From contig NW_004955418.1 of the NCBI RefSeq assembly GCF_000276665.1, positions 7,625,321-7,689,320 of the forward strand: a stretch of 64,000 nucleotides of DNA, written 5' to 3'. The notes below the pieces were generated by a model. That model made no database searches. It saw only the letters and a program-made list of their open reading frames with translations, and had not been told where the DNA came from. This DNA comes from Chinchilla lanigera (lineage: Eukaryota > Chordata > Mammalia > Rodentia > Chinchillidae). Positions 58,701 through 64,000 of the stretch are shown one piece after another. The translations under genes were made by a program, and so were the position numbers. Each line of letters opens with the position of its first letter. The first letter of the stretch is position 1.

Positions 58701-60560
58701 TTATTTACTAATATGATTTCTACTTTCGTTCTCTGGTGATCTGAAAAGAGGTAAGCACTTATTTTAGATTTTGTTTTGTATTTGCTAAGACTTGCTTTAT
58801 TGTTTAAATTATGATCTATTTTGGAGAATATTCCATGAGATGTTGAATAAATGTGTATTCTGTATATTTGGGGTCGGAGTTTTTTGTAGATGTCTGTTAA
58901 AACCATTTCCATTATAACAGAGTTGAAGATATTGCACTTTTATTGATTTTTGTTTTCATCTTGGTGATCTATTTGGTAGTGAGAGAGGGCTATTAAGAAC
59001 ATCCACATGTATTGTCCTGGAATCTGCCTGTCCCAGGCAGGTTTTGTTGAGTGGCATTTGTCCTATGAAATTGAGTGCACCTACATTCAGTGATATATAT
59101 TTATAATCATTGTATCTTCTTGGTGATCTTCTTGGTTTTTTCTGAACAATCTTGGCTTGAAGTTTTGGCAGATAAGAATGAAGCTTTCCATCCACAATGT
59201 TGGAAGATAATTTTCCATTTTTTCACTTTTAGTCTGTATATATCTTTGTAAGGTAGGTTACATGAAGGACACAAAGCATTTGGTCTTAAGTTTAATCCAT
59301 CAACTAGTCTGTGCTTTCTTAACTAGATAATTAATACCATTTGCCGACAGGATTATTATTAAAAGCTATGTACTAATTCCTACAATTTTGTTGTTTTTCT
59401 AATTTTCTACTATTTTCTTATTCTCATTGCTTATCTACAATTCTAGCAATATGTTTTCCTCTCTATGATCTCATGGTTGATTTTATTTTTCTCTGTTTAA
59501 ATAGTTTTTTATTTGTAGGATTCCTTTAAGCATCTTCCGCCATGCTGGCTGAGTAGTTATGAATTTCTGTATCTGTTTTAATTTCTTATGCATTTCTGAA
59601 AGGCAGCTCTGCAGGACATAGTAATGTATGCTGGCAGGTATTTTCTTTCACTTCTTGAAACAAATCATTCTCTGCCCTCCTGGCCTTTAGAGTTTCTGCT
59701 GAGAATCTTGCAGTTGTACTAATGGCCATTGTAAGTGACTTGCTGTGTCTTATTTGCAGCTTTCAATATTCTTTTTAGTTGCTGAGCTATATTATTAGCA
59801 TTTTAAGTATAATACGATATAAAAAAGTATTTTGCTGATCATACCTTTTCCAAGTTCTAAGTGATTACTATAGCTGGAATTGTATATGTCTTCCCACAAT
59901 TTGGGAAGTTTTCTGCTATTATTTCTTTGAACAGATTTTTCATGTCTTTAGTATGTACCTTAGTGGCAATTTTATTGATTTTTTTACTGATAATTCACAA
60001 ATTTGAGTTTTAAAAATCATTTCAAAGAGATCTTGAAAGTTAATGCATGACTTCTTATTATAGTGTTAATATATTAATTTCATTACCCAGTTTTCCTGGG
60101 GTTCTGTCTTCTACTTGGTCCAATCTACTAGTGAGATTTCCACTGAGTTTTTTAATCTATTGAACTTTTGATGCCAAGATTTTTTGCTTCTTTTTCAGAA
60201 ACCTCTTTGTTGAATTGCTCTTTCCTGCACTGTCTTCCTGAAGTCATTCAGCTGTTTATTTGTATTTTCTTTAAATTAATGATAATTTTTAAAATCAATC
60301 TTTTGAATATTTTGGTCTGGCATTTTTTCTATTCTTGGCCTGGCATTTTATATTTTTGGGTTCAGTTAGTAAAGCGTTTGAACATTTGAAGGAGTCATGT
60401 TCCCTTTTTTCATATTTTTGTGTGTTTTTAATGTTGAGATTTGTGAATATTTAGGGATGATATCTCTTCTACTTTTTGTGAAGATTCCTTCATTTTACTT
60501 ATTTATTAAAGTTCTCAGTTACCTTTTTTCTTTACATAATTCTGACATATGCTGTTTCTT
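55795..60560 (-). mobile_element. Nearly complete-length old L1 LINE
   Basis: About 4.7 kb of continuous antisense L1. Left to right: 3' ORF2 ('acattcccaccaacagatga' at 56,149), C-terminal domain and RT (the reverse complement of 57,411-57,420 encodes the ADD of the catalytic box), 'catgaaggatgttgaatttt' (57,651), then linker and endonuclease (58,200-59,250), and finally the ORF1/5' region ('gggaagttttctgctattat' at 59,903, 'tttcagaaacctctttgttg' at 60,195). Stops and indels are everywhere, so it cannot move. No SINE or LTR is inserted in it. Confidence 0.85.
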
Positions 60561-60682
60561 CTTTCTTCTCTACCTTTAGGATTACTATTATGAAATGAGG
60601 GGCAATGGATACATTGCCATAGTTTATAGATTCTCATTTTGATTTGTTTTAAATTCAGTGTTAAATTTTTCCTACTTCATTA
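60561..60682. other. Short spacer between L1 and B1
   Basis: No feature recognised. Confidence 0.5.
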
Positions 60683-60803
60683 AGTTTTGTTTTGAGACAC
60701 ACTCTTCTTGCTAAGTTTCCCAGGCTGGCTGTGAACTTGTGATTCTCCTGCCTCAGCTTCCCAGGTAACTGGGATGACAGGCATGAGCAATTATGTCAAA
60801 CAT
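60683..60803 (-). mobile_element. B1-type SINE
   Basis: Antisense: 'ttttgagacacactcttctt', 'cccaggctggctgtgaactt', 'tcctgcctcagcttcccagg', 'actgggatgacaggcatgag'. Confidence 0.88.
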
Positions 60804-62013
60804 AAATTTTATTTTTCAAGCATAAATAGATTTTCAAAAGTTCAACACTTCCATTAGGTTCTTTTATGTATTTTAATATTTCATCTTGCATATTCTTCAC
60901 CTACTTCTCTTGACTATTTGTTACATCTTAAATAGTGGTAATGGGATTACATAGCCTAACTTTCCACATATTTTCATATTTTCCAGTGTTTTAGTTGAGC
61001 GATTTGGAGGCTGAATCAGTCGGATATGTAACTAAGTTGACTTAGAAATGATTGCAGCTTTGGTTCTCTGCCGACTTCAGATATCTTGAGACTGTGATCA
61101 GGGCTCATCCCTGCTGCTGGACAAGGATCTGAATTTTAGTGAGGTTTTGGAGCCTTCATAAGACATTAGAGATAATAAACTTGCTTGTCATACTTTATCA
61201 TATCTTTCTTTGCTTCACAGATTAAACATCAGGCTTCTGGGACATTGAGAAATTACCTTTGCTCTCCGGTCTGACCCCAGCTCCTGTCTGTCTTGCTGAT
61301 CTCTGCTGGTCTCCTTATGCCAACATTGACAATGCCTGCAGTGTATTCGTGAAGTGCTTTGGAATATATTCACTTAGCTCTGCTGCTGGAGTGTTGTACT
61401 TGAAAATATTGAACATTTCAAAAGTCATAATTTTATTCTTTTATTTTTATATTAAATTCTCCTAATTCTCTGTTTGTTTTAAAATTTTACTTTATTACAA
61501 TAAAATTTTCTTATACATACTTATTCCTCCAATTTTATATTTTTCACTTCTTTTTATCCTTTTCAATGGATTATCTACTTTAATTTTTTAATATTTTTCT
61601 GTGTTTTGGTAAGACCTACATAATTTATCAATTTTCTGAGATTTTCCATTAATTTTCAGATTTGGTTGATTATTTTCTGTCCTTGTATTATTTGTGCTCA
61701 CTTCAATGAGATAATTTTTGAAGTGATAGTCTTTCAGGTTTTATTTTTAACCTCAATGTACTTTGAATATGATTTTTTAAAACAAAGAACAATTTAGCAA
61801 CACATGTATTGTATTTGAGCTCTAGTGATTTCACCAATATAGATGCCAGGGATTCATGTGTACAAATTTGATAAACATAATGGAAAGTGCTAGAAAATTG
61901 ATAAATTATGATAAATTAAATGTCTTACCAAAGCACAAAACAATACAAAAATATTAAAGTAGACAAATCCATATAATGGATAAAATGAAGTGCAAATATA
62001 AATTTGGAGTAAT
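60804..62013. other. No recognised feature
   Basis: AT-rich on the right. A 68-codon frame at 61,259-61,465 lies in a somewhat GC-richer patch but has no known domain. Confidence 0.45.
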
Positions 62014-62155
62014 TAGTATATAGTTAGTTTTTTTGTTTTTTGTTTGTTTGTTTGTTTGTTTCTCCGGTATCGGGAACCGAACTCACGACCTTGCACTTGC
62101 CAGGCAGGCGCTTTTGCCACTGAGCTAAATCCCCAGCCCCTAGTATATAGTTAGT
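62014..62155 (-). mobile_element. Young ID SINE with perfect 15-bp target duplication
   Basis: Body 62,029-62,140: (TTTG)n tail, 'cgggaaccgaactcacgacc', 'ttgcacttgccaggcaggcg', 'cactgagctaaatccccagc'. Duplication 'tagtatatagttagt' is exact at 62,014-62,028 and 62,141-62,155. It keeps CpG sites and an intact promoter-like box A and box B, so it is probably the most recent insertion here. Confidence 0.97.
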
Positions 62156-62464
62156 ATAAGAAAAATTTGTTATAGTAAAACAAAATTGTAAAGTATTAAA
62201 ATAATAAGCATAAAATTCGGAGAATTTAATATTAAAAATCAAAAGAATAAAATTGTGACAAAAACAACAGATAACTCTATAAATGAAAAGGAGAAATGGA
62301 AGGTAAGGAGGCCTCGGAGGGTTTGGGTCTGTAAGATGAGACATTTAATGCTTGTCTACTAGTAAAAGTTCATATCGATACATTTCATTTTCATTGACTT
62401 ATTTAATCATAAAAGACATATAAGTGACTAGTTTTGTTGACATTTTTTTCACGCTACTCTATGT
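62156..62464. other. No recognised feature
   Basis: AT-rich sequence. The minus frame at 62,024-62,344 is formed largely by the ID element. Confidence 0.5.
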
Positions 62465-62700
62465 TTAAGGATTGGCATTGTGCCTTATTCACAGATGTAT
62501 CTTTGACTTAGGCAAAGGATGTAGCACATATTAAACATTCATAAAATTTTATATCTTAAGGCTTTACTTCATTTATTCTTCCATTCATAAAATACTTCTT
62601 AAGAACTATGTTTTGGGCACTCTTTTAGATGTTCAAGATACATTAGCAACAACATAGCAAAGTACATGCCCTTGTAAAGCTTGAAAGAGCATCATACAGA
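62465..62700. mobile_element. Probable L2 ends facing each other
   Basis: 62,465-62,545 ('gattggcattgtgccttatt', 'atgtagcacatattaaacat') resembles a sense L2 3' end. 62,570-62,700 ('ttattcttccattcataaaa', 'tacatgcccttgtaaagctt') resembles an antisense one. Both are strongly diverged. Confidence 0.4.
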
Positions 62701-64000
62701 CAACACATAAAATTATGTATGCCACAAGATGATCACTTAAATATATGTCATGCTATAATGTGATAAGCAATATAAATAGATGAAATGAAAGAAGTCATGT
62801 TTTGGACAGAATAGCACAAGATGAGACAGCAGGTGAGGGTGCGACAGATTGTGTGTGTGGCCATGTGGTCATGATTAGGCACTCACTTTAAGTGGAATAC
62901 AGAACTGTGTAGTCTTCAGCAGAGACAAATGACATTATGTGACTGGTGATTTTAAAGTTTTACATTTGCGGAGATGGTACCACTAATGCACTCGGGTATT
63001 TCCACCCCATCATTTTCTTTTCCATGTAATCTATTTCACAATTCCCATGTAGCACTCTGTGGGAAACAAACACCTGTCATGCTCTAACTCATAGATATGT
63101 GCAACTTATGGATTGGAAGAACGATGTGGGTTCTGAGTATCTAAGTATCCCTTGTCCAATACACACCACTCAACTTCCCAGATTCTAAAGTCCTTTCATA
63201 ATTATGAACAGGATGTGACAGATCATTCACCCTTTTATACATGGAACAGTTGGGGGTTGGAATACAAAGAATAACTTCTGACGCTAAATTCCTATTTTCC
63301 CCATTATAACATATGCTTCTTCCCAGGCTTTATGAAAGAAGACAGTGATGATTTAGGTCAAGAATCAAAATCTTAATTTGTGCAAGGCCAGAGTTAGTTT
63401 TGGCACTCAAGTCTATTGTAACCCAACAGCAACCATGGACAACATGTGAGTAAATGGCTCTGGCTCTGAAATAGAGTTGTAATTCAAATCTAGCCTGTGG
63501 GTCATAACTGCCAACCTTTGATTTGGATTATGTTGTTGAGAGCAAAGGGTAGACTGTAAAACACAGTTGCCAAGAAGTTTGCTGATTCTTTTATCCTCAG
63601 AAGTTCCTGAGTGACATTGAACAGGAGAAAAAAATGCAAATAAGGATATGAATATAATTACTTTTCAATTTCACCATTTTCCTGCATATAGCTCTTCTGC
63701 TGCCTAACCAAGTATACCTTTGGGAGGATTTGTTGGCTTTTTCTTTCTTTCAAAAATATTTAGAAAATTCTAGCATAGATGGGTGAAAATCACATATGTG
63801 TTTCTCAGATATTTGTAACTGATTTGCTAAATTCATAAGGTATTTACATTTAGAAATGTGTGCTACAGGAAAAAATAAAAATTTAAAAAATTGTGAAATG
63901 ATATTCAAATCTTAATGTCCGTAGAATTACTACAATCAATACTTCATGCTAATATAGCATCTTTATTCTCCCAACGTTTCATGTATATGAAATGCATAGC
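62701..64000. other. No recognised feature
   Basis: AT-rich to the window end. No frame, SINE, LTR or LINE that I can support. Confidence 0.5.

Overview
The window is mammalian, and most likely a non-muroid rodent. It is AT-rich and CpG-poor, and its repeats are rodent types: 7SL-derived B1 elements, tRNA-derived ID elements, and dimers in which a B1 half is joined to an ID-like half (B1-dID type). The B1-dID dimers and the ID consensus seen here (a body reading 'gcctgcctggcaagtgcaagg' in part, with a short A-rich tail) argue against mouse or rat and for a squirrel/beaver/related lineage. I could not fix the species. Older layers shared by all mammals are also present: MIR, L2, MLT1 and MLT2 LTRs, and L1M-type LINEs.

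I found no convincing protein-coding exon, no functional RNA gene, no CRISPR array and nothing prokaryotic. The short open frames fall in repeats or in AT-rich noise. The window reads as a gene desert or the inside of a very large intron.

Layout. 1-190 is a CpG-rich block cut by the window edge. 1.96-3.17 kb is an antisense L1 ORF2 fragment. 3.46-3.64 kb is a head-to-head pair of B1 pieces and 5.5-5.8 kb is a B1-dID dimer. 5.98-11.8 kb is the largest single insertion: a 5'-truncated class I (gammaretrovirus-like) endogenous retrovirus with decayed pro, RT, RNase H, integrase, env and the start of a 3' LTR. A MaLR-type solo LTR with a perfect 5-bp target duplication has landed in its 3' region (11,841-12,189). 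13-20 kb holds a B1 with perfect target duplication, an old L1, MIR/L2 remnants, an ID and an antisense MLT2 LTR, plus unique sequence with conserved-element character (14.7-15.1, 15.55-15.8 and 20.2-20.55 kb). 20.9-23.8 kb is an antisense L1 carrying three later insertions. 23.8-29.8 kb has a B1-dID, two MaLR LTRs, an old L1, two IDs and an MLT2 LTR. 29.8-38.4 kb is mostly unique sequence with a split MLT1 LTR at 33.5-34.2 kb. 38.5-47.2 kb has a MaLR LTR, an L1 3' end, a degenerate 160-bp tandem unit, an antisense MLT1, microsatellites and an MLT2 LTR with a MaLR LTR nested in it. 47.4-51.6 kb has a diverged direct duplication, a B1-dID, two MIRs and an ID. 52.1-60.6 kb is dominated by two antisense L1s, the second nearly complete in length (about 4.7 kb). 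62.0 kb has a young ID with a perfect 15-bp target duplication.

No genes act together here; the content is a layered record of retrotransposition. The points most worth checking are the retrovirus, the dispersed 130-bp unit (33.8, 41.0 and 41.2 kb), the direct duplication at 47.4/48.4 kb, the strong minus-strand bias of the non-LTR elements, a 36-bp micro-insertion of an ID tail, and several unique blocks that may be conserved regulatory elements.
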